This document shows positions 1 through 11,182 of a DNA stretch of 64,000 bases, in pieces. How positions within the stretch are numbered: position 1 is the stretch's first letter; each line of letters begins with the position of its first letter. The position numbers and the translations under genes are program-made. Under the pieces are notes generated by a model, which saw nothing but the letters and a program-made list of their open reading frames with translations, had not been told where the DNA came from and ran no database searches. This stretch comes from Maribacter litopenaei (lineage in GTDB: Bacteria; Bacteroidota; Bacteroidia; Flavobacteriales; Flavobacteriaceae): positions 1,671,001 through 1,735,000 of the forward strand of contig NZ_CP104205.1 of the NCBI RefSeq assembly GCF_025244665.1. Reading direction: 5' to 3'.

Positions 1-1
1 G

Positions 2-2324
2 GGAAACATTCTTACTGGTGACAGTGCAGCGGCATCCCGATACATTGAGGCAAGATTGTCCAAATTTGCTTTGGAAGTCGTTTACAGCCCAAAGATTACA
101 GAATGGCAATTGAGCTATGATGGCAGAAAAAAGGAGCCGGTCAACCTACCGGTAAAATTCCCGTTACTGTTGGCTCAAGGCGCAGAAGGTATTGCAGTAG
201 GGCTTTCTACCAAAATCCTACCACATAATTTCATTGAGCTTATAGACGCTTCCATAAAGCACTTGAAAGGAAAGCGGTTTACCTTGTTTCCGAGACTTCC
301 CAACCGCGGGCATCATCGACGTTAGCAATTACAATGATGGTTTAAGAGGTGGTAAGGTTCGAGTGAGGGCAAAAATCTCCCAATTAGACAAAAACACCTT
401 GGTTATCAATGAGATACCTTATGGAACCAACACTTCTTCTTTAATAGATTCTATTCTAAAGGCAAATGATAAGGGAAAAATTAAAATCAAGAAAATTGAG
501 GATAATACGGCTGCGGAAGTAGAAATATTGATTCATCTGCCATCCGGAATATCTCCCGATAAGACAATTGACGCACTCTATGCCTTTACCGCATGTGAAT
601 CCTCCATTTCCCCGTTAGGTTGTATCATTGAAGATAATAAGCCTTTATTCATAGGGGTGACCGAAATGTTGAAGCGTTCCACCGATGCCACGGTAGAATT
701 GTTAAAACAGGAGTTGGAGATACAACTTTCGGAGCTGGAGGAGCAATGGCATTTTGCCTCCCTTGAAAGGATATTTATAGAAAATAGAATCTATCGGGAT
801 ATTGAGGAGGAAGAAACATGGGAAGGTGTTATTGCTGCAATTGACAAAGGCTTAAAACCATATACTACCCATTTAAGACGTGCAGTTACGGAGGAGGATA
901 TTGTACGCCTTACAGAAATTAGGATTAAACGTATTTCCAAATTTGATTTGGACAAAGCCCAGCAGCACCTGGAGAGCTTGGAAGAGAAAATCGCTCAAGT
1001 AAAACACCATTTGGAGCATTTGATCGAATTTGCTATAAACTACTTTAAAAACTTAAAGGAAACGTATGGTAAGGATAAAGAGCGAAAATCCGAAATACGC
1101 ATATTTGATGATATAGAGGCTACTAAGGTAGTAATCAGGAACACCAAACTTTACGTGAATCGGGAAGAAGGATTCGTTGGAACTTCTTTAAAGAGAGACG
1201 AATACGTAACAGACTGCAGTGATATTGACGATATCATCGTTTTTACAAAAGATGGCTTAATGCAGGTCACCAAAGTGGATGCCAAGACTTTTGTAGGTAA
1301 AAACATCATACATGTTGCGGTTTTTAAGAAAAAGGATAAGCGTACTATCTATAATATGATTTATAAGGACGGTAAAGGAGGTGCCTCCTATATAAAGAGG
1401 TTCAATGTCACTTCAATTACTAGGGACAAAAGCTATGATTTGACCGCTGGCACACCTAATTCACAAGTGCTATATTTCTCTGCCAATCCAAACGGTGAAG
1501 CAGAAGTAGTTACCGTAAACTTGAGACAGGCAGGCAGTATCAAAAAATTGAAATGGGATATTGATTTTGCGGATGTCCTGATCAAAGGGCGAAGTTCCAA
1601 AGGAAATATAGTAACTAAATATTCCGTAAAGCGAATCGAGTTGAAGGAAAAAGGGGTATCAACCCTTAAACCTAGGAAAATTTGGTTTGACGATGTAGTA
1701 CGTAGGCTTAATGTTGATGGTAGGGGAGAACTGATTGGGGAATTTAAGGGGGATGATTTATTATTGATCATCACACAAAAGGGAGTGGTGAAAACAATCC
1801 TGCCTGTATTAACTTCACACTTTGATGAGGATATGATCGTTCCGGAAAAATACAATCCAAACAAGCCTATTTCGGCCATATATTGGGAAGGTGAAAAAGA
1901 GCGCTTTTACGTAAAAAGATTTATGATAGAAAATGGAAATAAGGAAGAAAATTTCATTACAGACCATCCAAAATCCTATTTGGAAATCGTATCTACGGAC
2001 TGGTTGCCAGTAGTAGAAGTAGAATTTCCCAAACCAAGGGGTAAAGACCCAAAGGAAAATCTTAGGTTGGAACTAGAGGATTTTATTGCAGTTAAGGGAA
2101 TTAAGGCGATGGGGAATCAATTAACTTCTGAAAAGGTCAAGAATATTAATTTATTGGAACCACTTCCCTATGAGGAGAAGGAGCCAGAAGATGCCGAAGA
2201 TATGGAAGTTGTAGATGAGGAAAATATTTCTTCAGAAATTGAGAGCAAAGGGCAGAGTGGAACCACCAGTAAAAATGATACCTACGAAAATGATGGTGAA
2301 GAAGGACAGACTACCTTGTTTTAA
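2..2324 (+). CDS. parC: DNA topoisomerase IV subunit A, 5' end missing, one frame break
   Basis: This is the ATP-independent cleavage subunit of topoisomerase IV, which decatenates daughter chromosomes. The window opens inside the winged-helix domain. The conserved AASRY motif puts the catalytic tyrosine at bases 41-43. The tower, coiled-coil and C-terminal beta-pinwheel regions follow, ending in an acidic tail. The long C-terminal domain and sequence style fit the flavobacterial ParC rather than GyrA, an inference from family knowledge. The frame shifts near base 290, where CCGAGAC replaces an expected CCAGAC (Pro-Asp). Downstream codons continue the same protein, so I read 2-2324 as one gene. 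mscL follows after 12 bases. Confidence 0.9.
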
Positions 2325-2336
2325 TTAAGGAATACC

Positions 2337-2771
2337 ATGAAAAGTCTCTTTAAAGAATTCAAGAATTTTGCTGTAAAGGGCAATATGATAGATATGGCCA
2401 TAGGGATTATCATAGGTACGGCCTTTAATGAAGTGGTCAATACCTTGGTAAAAAAGGTAATAATGCCACCTTTGTCTTTAATGACAGACGACGTTAATCT
2501 TAGAAATAAAAAATGGATACTAAGGCAGGGGACTGAATCAATGGAAGAAGTGGCCATAGGATATGGTGAGTTTTTAGAAGTAATTATAGACTTTGGGATT
2601 ATCGCCTTTACCATTTTTGTTATGCTCAAGTTTATAAATAGGTTTAAGGAAAAGTCGGAAGACCCGGCCAATGCAGAGGTTGTAACACCAAAAAATATAA
2701 AGCTTTTGTCCAATTTGGAAAATTTAATGAAAGAACAGAATACCATCCTTAAGAACCAAAATCGGCGTTAA
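2337..2771 (+). CDS. mscL: Large-conductance mechanosensitive channel MscL
   Basis: This 144-residue inner-membrane channel opens under extreme membrane tension during osmotic downshock. The N-terminal amphipathic segment with KEFKNFAVKGN precedes TM1 (about residues 17-45, rich in Gly/Ala/Ile). A polar periplasmic loop follows, then TM2 (about 83-103) and a charged cytoplasmic helix. Length and layout are normal for the family. It starts 12 bases after parC and may be cotranscribed with it. Confidence 0.93.
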   Translation: MKSLFKEFKNFAVKGNMIDMAIGIIIGTAFNEVVNTLVKKVIMPPLSLMTDDVNLRNKKWILRQGTESMEEVAIGYGEFLEVIIDFGIIAFTIFVMLKFINRFKEKSEDPANAEVVTPKNIKLLSNLENLMKEQNTILKNQNRR

Positions 2772-2841
2772 TTTTTGAAATATTTATAGTTTTATAGACA
2801 TGAACTATTTTATATACGCAGGATAAGAACCTTTTCTAACT

Positions 2842-2849
2842 TATATTTG
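2842..2849 (+). promoter_or_regulatory. Bacteroidota-type -7 box (TATATTTG)
   Basis: TATATTTG matches the TAnnTTTG -7 consensus of Bacteroidota sigma-ABfr promoters. It lies 18 bases upstream of the desaturase ATG at 2868. I did not see a convincing -33 element. Confidence 0.5.
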
Positions 2850-2867
2850 GCGAAATCACAGAATTAA

Positions 2868-3824
2868 ATGGATTTAACGAACCCCCTCATTTACGGAGTA
2901 CCTTGTTTTATTGCTTTTATCTTATTGGAATTAACCTATAGCCATACACATGGTGATAAGGAATTGTATGTTTGGAAGGATTTAATGGCCAGTGGTGCAA
3001 TGGGTATTGGATCGGCCATATTAGAATCGTTGATTAAGGTCACCGTTTTAATCGTTGTTTTTAATTTTACCTATGAACTTTTTAATCCCGTTGTTGATGG
3101 TGTAAGGACCAACATCATGGGCTACAAGTCTTTTGGATACGAATGGTATATCTTTTTATTATGCCAGCTTGCAGATGATTTCACCTACTATTGGTTTCAC
3201 AGGGCAAATCATGAAATAAGAATTCTTTGGGCCGCACATATCGTTCATCACTCATCTGACCATTTTAATTTAGGTACGGCGATTAGAAACGGTTGGTTCA
3301 CATTATTGTATAAGCCTTTTTTCTATATGTGGATGCCGGCCATAGGTTTCCCTGTGGAGGTAGTGATTTTCTGCTTAGCCATAGAGTCTTTTTGGCAATT
3401 CCAACTCCATAGTAAGTACGTGCCTAAAATGGGTTGGATAGAAAAGATATTTAATACCCACACGATGCATCAGGTGCATCATTCCCAAAATGTGGAATAC
3501 TTGGACAAGAACCATGGAGGCTTTTTGAATATTTTTGACAAGCTTTTTGGCACCTGGAAAGAATTGGACGATGATATCGATGTAAAATTTGGCGTTATTC
3601 ACGCTCCTAATTCCTATAATCCCCTAGTTATCTTAACCCATGAATTCAAGGATATTTGGAACGACGTGAAAAAAGCTGACAAGTGATCCCATAAATTCAT
3701 GTATATTTTTGGACCTCCAGGTTGGAGCCATGATGGCAGCACATTAACCGTAAAGCAACAGCAACGTCTTTTTGAATCGCATAAAAGCGCCAACCCGGAG
3801 GTGGTCTTTAATAGACCTAATTAA
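2868..3824 (+). CDS. Sterol desaturase / fatty acid hydroxylase family protein, internal TGA
   Basis: This is a membrane di-iron oxygenase of the sterol desaturase family. Three histidine boxes are visible: HRANH (residues 111-115), HIVHH (124-128) and HQVHH (201-205), among several hydrophobic helices. The exact substrate cannot be read from sequence; related proteins hydroxylate or desaturate lipids or cleave ether lipids. A TGA at 3684-3686 interrupts the frame. The same frame then continues with MYIFGPPGWSHDG, a typical C-terminus for the family, up to TAA at 3824. A Trp codon (TGG) is probably expected at the stop, so it may be a base error. Confidence 0.82.
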
Positions 3825-3836
3825 CCAAAAATTGGA

Positions 3837-5301
3837 TTAAACTTCCCAACCATCTCTATAGGTCCTGCCAACAAATTGATTCGCCTCCTCTAGATTGGTG
3901 ATTCTCATATTTTCACCATCCCGGAGCAATTTCTTGCGTGCAAAAAAGTCCATTTGACCTTGTTCATTTTCTTTTCGAAGCATATAACTTCTAATGGCCA
4001 AGTTCCCCATGAGTACCGTCTCTGTCATAGGGCCTGCATAATCAAAGGATGAAGTTAACCCAAGATGCTCTTCGCTACCAAATCCTGCTTTACAAGCATC
4101 CACCCATTTGCGCTGGTGCCCGTATTCCGGTTCTAGATTTTCTTCTACTTCGGGCCAAATTCTGTAGTACCATCATTGAGATAGAGTTTAGGCATTAAAG
4201 GGGAACTGTCATTGATATTAGTGGATATGATTCCTTTTTCGCCTATAATCAAAACTCCATTTGCACTATTTCTACCTCCAATATCATCGTTTGCTGGAAT
4301 GATATCCGGATGCGCCGGTCTAATACCACCATCGCTCCATGTCATTTCAATAGGAGATTTACTTTTTTCAGTGGCATCAAAATTTAAGGTGATGAATGAT
4401 GACGGAGGACATCCTTCCGGATAATAATCCGGTGTCCACATTTGTGTATATACTGAGCCAACGCTACATTCCGCAGCAGTGGGGTATTTTAAGTTTAGCG
4501 TTCTAAAGGGTATATCCACCAAATGACAACCCACATCTCCAAGGGCTCCTGTTCCAAAATCCCACCAACCTCTCCAATTAAATGGATGCAAATTTGGGAT
4601 GTAAGGTCTTTCTTCAGCAGGTCCCAACCATAAGTCCCAATTCAAATCCTTTGGCTTTGAGTTTGCATCTGCTTTTGGCATTTGAATTCCTTGTGGCCAA
4701 ACGGGCCTGTTGGTCCAAATTTGGACTTTGCTTACTGCTCCAATCTTGTCTTCGTCAATCCATTTTTGAACCATCCCCAATAATGGATTGGAACCCCCCT
4801 GATTTCCCATTTGGCTAACAATCTTATTGTCCCTGGCCATTTGGGTGAGTTTTCTCGCTTCTTTAATATTATGGGTCATAGGTTTTTGCACGTATACATG
4901 AATACCTCTCTCCATGGCATATTTGGCAGCTGGACCATGTACATGGTCCGGGGTGGAAATGGTTACGGCATCTATATTTTTTTTCTTGTCAAGCATGACC
5001 CTGAAATCATCATAAAGCTTTGCCTTTGGAAAGGACTCCACCGCCCTGGAGGCCGAACCGGAAAAATCGACATCGCAAAGGGCTACTACGCGCTCCCTTC
5101 CATTAACAGAGGCATTGGTTATATCACTGAATCCCTTGCCCCCTGAACCAATTGCTGCCGATTAAGTTGGTCACTTGGGGAAATAAAACCAGGACCTCCC
5201 AATACATTTCTTGGAACAATAAAAATGGAGGAAGCTATTGCGCTTTTCTTCACGAAGTTCCTTCGGCTAATCGATTGCTTTTTTTTACTTGATTTTTTCA
5301 T
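3837..5301 (-). CDS. Gfo/Idh/MocA family oxidoreductase with Tat signal, two frame breaks
   Basis: This is a secreted NAD(P)-dependent sugar or inositol-type oxidoreductase. The N-terminus has a twin-arginine signal (SRRNF) and a hydrophobic stretch. The Rossmann region follows, with TPDHVHGPAAKYAMERGIHVYVQKP, the hallmark motif of the family including the conserved Lys-Pro. The C-terminal half contains GGWWDFGTGALGDVGCHLVD, typical of Bacteroidota members that act on glycans. The frame breaks near 5158-5161 (minus strand reads TCGG where CTGG would restore AAIGSGGKGFSD) and near 4148 (a missing A). All three pieces join into one protein of usual length. Confidence 0.85.
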
Positions 5302-5513
5302 CTTGATTAAGTACGTTATTTTGTTAATTCCTTACCAATACTTCAAGGTACTAATTAAAAGTAATGCCAAAGACATAAAATAATATGCATTTGGCAATAA
5401 ACCTTAAAATTCACGAATTTTCATTGTCTCGATATGATTTAAAGAACTGTAGGGATATCTCGCATAAATCGGTGATGAATAGATAATATTAATGGAGATG
5501 AGGCAAATGGATA

Positions 5514-5891
5514 CTAATCGACTTTATAGGCAGTTCCTATTTTCACATTATTCTTTCTATTGGGATCTTTTACGGCATTTTTATATTCAAAGGTATACGA
5601 GCTATCTGTAGTCTGTATTATCTTATAATGTATACCCACTTTGCTTTTTAAATCCTGCAGCACAAATTCACAATCATTGAGCCATCGAATGGAAGCGCTA
5701 TCAATCTTACTGTCATAATAATCTATGCTGAATTTTTCTCCCCTCACAAATCGCCCTTGTTTTAGGGAATCCCCAATTTTGTAATTAAAAATGAACTCAC
5801 CGGTTTTATAATCTTGACAAATCCTGCTTGGTTCGTAACAAGAAAACAAGATTAGAAGGGATAGAACTCCAAATAGTATTCTTTTCAACAT
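5514..5891 (-). CDS. Small lipoprotein, flavobacterial conserved family
   Basis: This 125-residue protein has a signal peptide ending in a lipobox-like LFSCYE, so Cys18 is probably lipidated. The body carries the pattern CQDYKTGEF ... SIRWLNDCEFVL ... SYTFEYK, which recurs in short flavobacterial lipoproteins. Relatives are often labelled 'DNA topoisomerase IV' in databases, in my recollection; there is no topoisomerase domain here. The function is unknown. Confidence 0.75.
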   Translation of the reverse strand: MLKRILFGVLSLLILFSCYEPSRICQDYKTGEFIFNYKIGDSLKQGRFVRGEKFSIDYYDSKIDSASIRWLNDCEFVLQDLKSKVGIHYKIIQTTDSSYTFEYKNAVKDPNRKNNVKIGTAYKVD

Positions 5892-6078
5892 GATCGCAAA
5901 TTAAGCAAAATTGACTTCTAGCAGTACTTTATGTTCTAAGATTTATAAGGGGGGATTCTAATGGTGTTTTTTGACTTTCTTACAGATTAAGATGTTGGTT
6001 GTACCATCCAATTCTTCTCTCTCTATCGGAACAAGCCATTACGTTAATAAATACGTTAGATTGTATTAATTTCACCTA

Positions 6079-7200
6079 ATGATTACAGAACATATGTGGG
6101 ACAAGGACGAATATTTTAAATTTAAGGAGAGATCCGTATCGGGTAGGTATGTTACGAATGAGCATATTCATAATCTATTAAACTCATTAGGTAGAGAATT
6201 CGAATTGGATGTGCTAGGCCATTCCGTTGAGAATAGGCCAATATATGGGATTAGTATTGGTCATGGGCCAAGACGCATATTTATGTGGTCGCAAATGCAT
6301 GGTAACGAGTCTACCACTACAAAAGCGGTACTTGATTTACTTAATTTTCTAAAGAAAGGGTCACAGGGAGCCGAAGCGCTTTTAGATAAGGTTACTTTAA
6401 AGATTATTCCTATTCTCAATCCTGATGGGGCCTTTGCCTATACTAGGTTTAATGTAAATGAAGTTGACTTAAATCGGGATGCTCAGGAACGTACACAACC
6501 TGAAAGCAAGGTCCTTCGAAAAACCTTTGAAGAATTTAAACCCAACTTTTGCTTTAACTTACACGATCAGCGGACAATTTTTAATGTTGGTAGTGTGGAT
6601 TGTCCCGCAACCGTATCTTTTTTGGCGCCCTCATTTGATGAAGATCGGAATAACTCAGATTCAAGGGCCATTGCCATGAAGGTTGTAGCTGCAATGAATG
6701 AGGAGTTGCAAAAGCATATTCCTAATCAAATAGGAAGATTTGACGATTCTTTCAATCCAAATTGTGTTGGAGATGCCTTTCAAATGGAAGAGGTTCCCAC
6801 TATTCTTTTTGAGGCGGGACATTATCAAGAGGATTATGAAAGGGATAAAACAAGGGAATTTATTTTTTATGCGCTTCATAAGGCCATCTATACAATAGCC
6901 TTTGAACAAGTTAATAGGTATCCTTTGGAGGACTATTTTGGCATACCTGAGAACAATAAATTATTTTTTGATGTACTCATAGAAAATGCCCATGTCGTGG
7001 ATAAATCTTTAAACGAGAACGATTGTATTTCTATACTTTACAAGGAGATATTGGACAATGATACTATTAAATTTATGCCTACGGTAGCAGAAAAGGGATT
7101 CCGGCCCGGTTATTATTTTGGACATAAAATAGTGGATTGTCTAAATGTGGAGGACATGAAATGGTTGGACTCTCAAAAAATTACTGAATTGATCAATTAG
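6079..7200 (+). CDS. M14 family zinc carboxypeptidase
   Basis: This 373-residue metallopeptidase of the carboxypeptidase A clan probably cleaves C-terminal residues or peptidoglycan-like peptides. Zinc ligands are visible as HGNE (His74, Glu77) and His162 in NLHDQR. Substrate motifs NPDG and DLNRD lie between them, and a catalytic-type Glu sits in LFEAGHY. No signal peptide is seen, so it may be cytoplasmic. It precedes an Lrp-type regulator in the same direction. Confidence 0.88.
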   Translation: MITEHMWDKDEYFKFKERSVSGRYVTNEHIHNLLNSLGREFELDVLGHSVENRPIYGISIGHGPRRIFMWSQMHGNESTTTKAVLDLLNFLKKGSQGAEALLDKVTLKIIPILNPDGAFAYTRFNVNEVDLNRDAQERTQPESKVLRKTFEEFKPNFCFNLHDQRTIFNVGSVDCPATVSFLAPSFDEDRNNSDSRAIAMKVVAAMNEELQKHIPNQIGRFDDSFNPNCVGDAFQMEEVPTILFEAGHYQEDYERDKTREFIFYALHKAIYTIAFEQVNRYPLEDYFGIPENNKLFFDVLIENAHVVDKSLNENDCISILYKEILDNDTIKFMPTVAEKGFRPGYYFGHKIVDCLNVEDMKWLDSQKITELIN

Positions 7201-7283
7201 AAGAATTATTTTCTGTAATTTTTCGGTCATTACGATTTTCGTATAAAAACGTAATATTTTTTATAATTCTTTTTAATAATTTT

Positions 7284-7291
7284 TATTTTTG
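7284..7291 (+). promoter_or_regulatory. -7 box TATTTTTG for the Lrp gene
   Basis: TATTTTTG matches TAnnTTTG and ends 17 bases before the ATG at 7309, inside a very AT-rich stretch. Confidence 0.45.
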
Positions 7292-7308
7292 CATAAAATT
7301 AATCAACC

Positions 7309-7787
7309 ATGGGTAAAGTTAAATTAGACGAAATTGACCATCAAATTACGGATATGTTGATTGACAACACCGGAACACCTTTTACCGATATTGCCAAAAA
7401 GTTATTGATATCCGCGGGAACCGTTCATGTAAGGGTTAAGAAAATGGAGGAGGCCGGTATTATCAAAGGATCATCTCTTACATTGGATTACGTTAAACTT
7501 GGATATGCCTTTATTGCTTATGTAGGAATATTTCGGAAAAAACGCATCAGACCAAATTTGTTTTGGAACGTTTGAATCAAATACCTAACGTGACTATTGC
7601 GCACATTACAACAGGGAAATTCAATATTTTTTGTAAGATTAGGGCAAAGGATACTACGCATGCGAAAAACATTATTTTCAAAATTGACGATATTGATGGT
7701 ATCAGCAGAACAGAAACCATGATTTCTTTGGAAGAAAGTTTCAACGATAAGAAACGATTGATGCATACCATTTTTAACGAATTATAG
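7309..7787 (+). CDS. Lrp/AsnC family transcriptional regulator, one frame break
   Basis: This is a DNA-binding regulator with an N-terminal AsnC-type helix-turn-helix (DEIDHQITDMLIDN ... FTDIAKKLLISAGTVHVRVKKMEEAGII) and a C-terminal RAM ligand-binding domain (YVGIF ... VTIAHITTGKFNIFCKIRAKD). The frame breaks at 7533-7536, where TTTCGGAAA replaces an expected TTTCTGGAAA. Restoring the base gives GIFLEKTHQTKFVLERL. With the repair, length is about 159 residues, normal for the family. The regulated genes are unknown. Confidence 0.88.
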
Positions 7788-7807
7788 TAAATATTTTACG
7801 ATATTAG

Positions 7808-7840
7808 AAAGCCCAATCATTAACTGATTGGGCTTTTTTT
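7808..7840 (+). terminator. Rho-independent terminator after the Lrp gene
   Basis: AGCCCAATC and GATTGGGCT form a 9-bp stem with a 7-base loop, followed by a run of Ts. It lies 20 bases after the lrp stop and ends before the next gene. Confidence 0.85.
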
Positions 7841-7868
7841 GACCCAGTTATTAAGCGATATTCTACGT

Positions 7869-8384
7869 ATGAAAAAATCAGAATTACCAGATCTAGGAGG
7901 CTCTAACTTTTACAATGTTTATATAAATACCTTGGACGATGTAAATCTAATGGATGCTTTTTCCGAAGGAAAGGAGTGGTTTTTGGATTATGTAAAGGAA
8001 CTTCCTTTGGAGAAACTTGGTTTTTCCTATGGAGAAAATAAATGGACCGTTGCTGAAGTTTTAATTCATATTATAGATACTGAGCGTATATTTCAATATC
8101 GTGCTTTTCGATTTTCTAGAAACGACAAGGTTGAATTACCAGGTTTTGACCAAGATGAATATATTTCTGAAAGTAATAGTCTAAACAGGATCAAAGAGGA
8201 TATATTGGAAGAATATTTGGCCGTACGCATTGCTACCATCACCTTGTTTAAAAATCTTGGCAATGAGCAATTGAGCCGAGTTGGAATTGCCAGTGGAATA
8301 CCATGGAGTGTGGCCGCTTTGGGCTTTGCCATTAGCGGACACCAAAAGCATCACGAAAACATTCTAATGGATAAATACGCTTAG
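7869..8384 (+). CDS. DinB family protein (putative metal-dependent hydrolase fold)
   Basis: This is a four-helix-bundle DinB/YfiT-like protein. The three metal-binding histidines typical of the fold are seen as LIHIIDTERI (first), and GHQKHHENIL near the C-terminus (second and third). I chose ATG 7869 because the longer reading would start inside the T-run of the upstream terminator. The function is not established; relatives include thiol S-transferases. Confidence 0.78.
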   Translation: MKKSELPDLGGSNFYNVYINTLDDVNLMDAFSEGKEWFLDYVKELPLEKLGFSYGENKWTVAEVLIHIIDTERIFQYRAFRFSRNDKVELPGFDQDEYISESNSLNRIKEDILEEYLAVRIATITLFKNLGNEQLSRVGIASGIPWSVAALGFAISGHQKHHENILMDKYA

Positions 8385-8385
8385 C

Positions 8386-8724
8386 TTAGTCGTATTCTGA
8401 GTACTCCTCTTCATCAGATTCATAATTCATTTCCATTTCCGGAATGATTTCTTCATCCTCTTGCATATCGCCCTCAGGTTTCTTGCTTCCGAGTTCCCTT
8501 TCTATGGTATCTTCAAAGTTTGCAATAAAATTGGAGAGACTTTTGCTGATTTTAACAAGATATAAGGTATCCTCAGTCCTTAGCTCTACGGCTTCCACAT
8601 ATTCCCCACTTGCATTTTTGAATACGATAATGTCTTCGTCCCCATAGCCATAAGGGTATTTTTCAATCAGTAAAGAGGCTAGATGATGGTCTAATTTTTT
8701 GTAGTCAATGAGTCGTCTGGTCAT
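8386..8724 (-). CDS. Conserved hypothetical protein with acidic C-terminus
   Basis: This 112-residue protein has no signal peptide. The N-terminal half (MTRRLIDYKKLDHHLASLLIEKYPYGYGDEDII) looks globular. The last 35 residues are very rich in Asp and Glu. It is convergent with the DinB gene, one base apart. I recognise the style as a flavobacterial conserved protein but cannot name a function. Confidence 0.7.
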   Translation of the reverse strand: MTRRLIDYKKLDHHLASLLIEKYPYGYGDEDIIVFKNASGEYVEAVELRTEDTLYLVKISKSLSNFIANFEDTIERELGSKKPEGDMQEDEEIIPEMEMNYESDEEEYSEYD

Positions 8725-8834
8725 AATAGTAAAGGTTGGTTGATTTTTAATTTAAATCTTTAACCTAAACTAATTATTTAATCCATTATGCAATGTAAAG
8801 AGTTGTGAAACAGTAGTTTTAGTATATGAAGATT

Positions 8835-9897
8835 TTATTCCATGTAGTATGCAAAAGCTTCCTTGAACATATCTGTAGGTACGGTAACATCGATTTGGGT
8901 TTCACCAATATGCTTTAAAAGAACAAAATTGATATTTCCGTGGGAATTCTTTTTGTCGTATTTCAATAGTTCAAGGATGGCGGTAATATCACCGTCTGTA
9001 AAATCAACTTTTGAATAATATTTAAAAAAAGTAGATTTTATATCTTCTAGTTCACCTTGAGTCAACCCGGTAAGTTTACAAGAGAGATATCCCTCGGTAA
9101 TCATTCCAATAGCAATGGCCTCCCCGTGTAACAAGGTTTCCTTGTTCTCATTCTCCAAAAAATAGGATTCAATGGCATGGCCTAAAGTATGACCGTAGTT
9201 TAAAACTTTACGAATGTTTTGTTCGGTAGGATCTTGTAGTACGATATCGTTCTTAAGCGCTACCGATGGCAGAATATGATTTCTTAATTCGAAGAGTGAA
9301 GTTACGTCCTTTAAGGATTCCCAGTACTCTACATTTCGTATAAGACCGTGTTTGAGCATTTCTGCAAAACCGCTCGTAATTTGTCGTTCATTCAATGTCT
9401 CCAAGAAATCGGATATAATTAGGATCATTTCACGGTTGATTGATAACCCCTATTTGATTTTTCAAAGGTCCAAGATCTATTCCGGTTTTACCCCCAACCG
9501 AAGCATCCACCATGGACAATAGGGTAGTGGGTACATTTATAAAGTTTATACCTCTTTTGAAGGTAGAGGCCACAAACCCTCCAAGGTCGGTAAGTACCCC
9601 ACCTCCTAAATTGATCAATAGGCTTTTGCGGTCGGCACCAAGTTCGGATAGTGCCTCCCAAACCCCAATACAGGTTTCAATGGTCTTATTGACTTCACCC
9701 GATTCTATTTCAATGATTTCAAAATTATAGTCCACAGTAATTTCGGACATAAACTGGGGTAAACACAATTCATGGGTATTTTCATCTACCAAAATAAAAA
9801 TACTAGAGTAATCTTGGGAGGATAGGTGAGAATTTAGAGCCTCGAAGGCAGTTTTGTCAAAATGAACCGAATAAGAATCTGATACTATGGACTTCAT
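8835..9897 (-). CDS. aroB: 3-dehydroquinate synthase, one frame break
   Basis: This is the second enzyme of the shikimate pathway, converting DAHP to 3-dehydroquinate with NAD and a divalent metal. Motifs seen are NLGGGVLTDLGGFVASTFKRGI, TTLLSMVDASVGGKTGIDLGPLKNQIG, FAEMLKHGLI and the metal-binding NYGHTLGHAIE. The frame breaks at 9430-9435, where the plus strand reads TCACGG and one base is extra. Repair gives GVINQPEMILII. Joined length of about 353 residues is normal. Confidence 0.92.
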
Positions 9898-9986
9898 GGA
9901 ACCTGAATTATGAATAGACCAAAAAACTTTAATTTAAGAGCGCAAAATAAAGGTTATTTTAATCAATAGAATAGAAATCCTGTCTT

Positions 9987-9994
9987 TATCTTTG
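9987..9994 (+). promoter_or_regulatory. -7 box TATCTTTG for proline dehydrogenase
   Basis: TATCTTTG matches TAnnTTTG, 16 bases upstream of the ATG at 10011. Confidence 0.5.
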
Positions 9995-10010
9995 GAGCCT
10001 TAAAAATTGT

Positions 10011-11182
10011 ATGCATATGGATGCTATTTTTGAGAATACCGCAACTGCATTTTCTCTAAAAACAGATTCAGAGTTAGAACGGGCCTATTTTCTTTTTAAG
10101 ATGATTGCCAATGAACCTTTGGTTAGGATAGGAACGGCCATGACCAATTTTGCCATTAAGGCCCATCTTCCTGTAGAAGGGCTTATTCGGGCGACTGTAT
10201 TCGACCACTTTTGTGGTGGCGTCAATGAAGCCGATTGTATGCCAGTGGTGGACAAAATGTTCGAAAAAGGAGTATGTTCCGTATTGGATTATTCCGTAGA
10301 AGGAAAGGATGAAGAAGATCCTTTGGACAATGCAACGGAAATGATTTTAAAGATATTGGATTTTGTAAAAGAGAAGGATGCTATTCCATTTGCTGTTTTT
10401 AAGCCATCCGGATTTGGTAGGTTTGCCTTATATCAAAAGATAAGTGAAGGAGGAAAATTAACGAAAAAGGAGGAGGCGGAGTGGCAACGGGTCATCAATA
10501 GGTTTGATAGAGTGTGCAAAAAGGCTCATGACCTGGATGTATCCTTGTTAATAGATGGAGAGGAGAGTTGGATGCAGGACGCCGCCGACCAGCTCGCGGA
10601 GGATATGATGCGGAAGTACAATAAAAGGAAGGCTATTGTATTTAATACCCTTCAGACCTATAGATGGGATAGGCTACCATATTTAAAGGATTTACACGAA
10701 CGTGCGCTAAAGGAAGATTTCAAAATTGGAATAAAGGTTGTGCGCGGTGCTTATATGGAAAAAGAGAATGAGAGAGCCCGTGAAAAAGGATATCCAAGCC
10801 CTATTTGTGAATCCAAAGCCGCTACCGACGAAAATTTTGATGCTACAATAGCCTATATGGTAGAGAACCTTGATGATATGGCCATCTTTTCCGGTACACA
10901 TAACGAAAATAGTTGCTATAAACTCATGCAATTAATGAAGGAAAAGAGGGTAGAAAATGACAATGAAAATATTTGGTTTGGTCAACTCTATGGTATGAGT
11001 GATCATATTTCCTTTAACCTCGCCTCCCATGGTTATAATGTGGCAAAATACCTTCCTTTTGAACTGTAAGGGATGTAATGCCTTATTTGATTAGAAGGGC
11101 AGAAGAGAACACCTCTGTAGCCGGTCAAACCAGTAGGGAGCTGTCCTTACTTAAAAAGGAACGTAAACGAAGAAAAATTTAA
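10011..11182 (+). CDS. Proline dehydrogenase, 3' frame break
   Basis: This FAD-dependent enzyme oxidises proline to pyrroline-5-carboxylate. The beta-alpha barrel shows LLIDGEESWMQDAAD, FNTLQTYRWDRLPYL, IKVVRGAYMEKENERA (substrate and FAD contacts) and GTHNE ... FGQLYGMSDHISFNL. The frame breaks near 11062: TTTTGAACTGTAAGG replaces an expected GGACCTGTAAGG. After that, VMPYLIRRAEENTSVAGQTSRELSLLKKERKRR, the usual C-terminus with the FAD-contacting RRAEENTS, continues to TAA at 11182. Confidence 0.9.

Noticed and set aside
5514..5891. Topoisomerase IV annotation for the small lipoprotein
   Set aside because: It is 125 residues with a lipobox and no catalytic motif. The true parC lies at the left end of the window.
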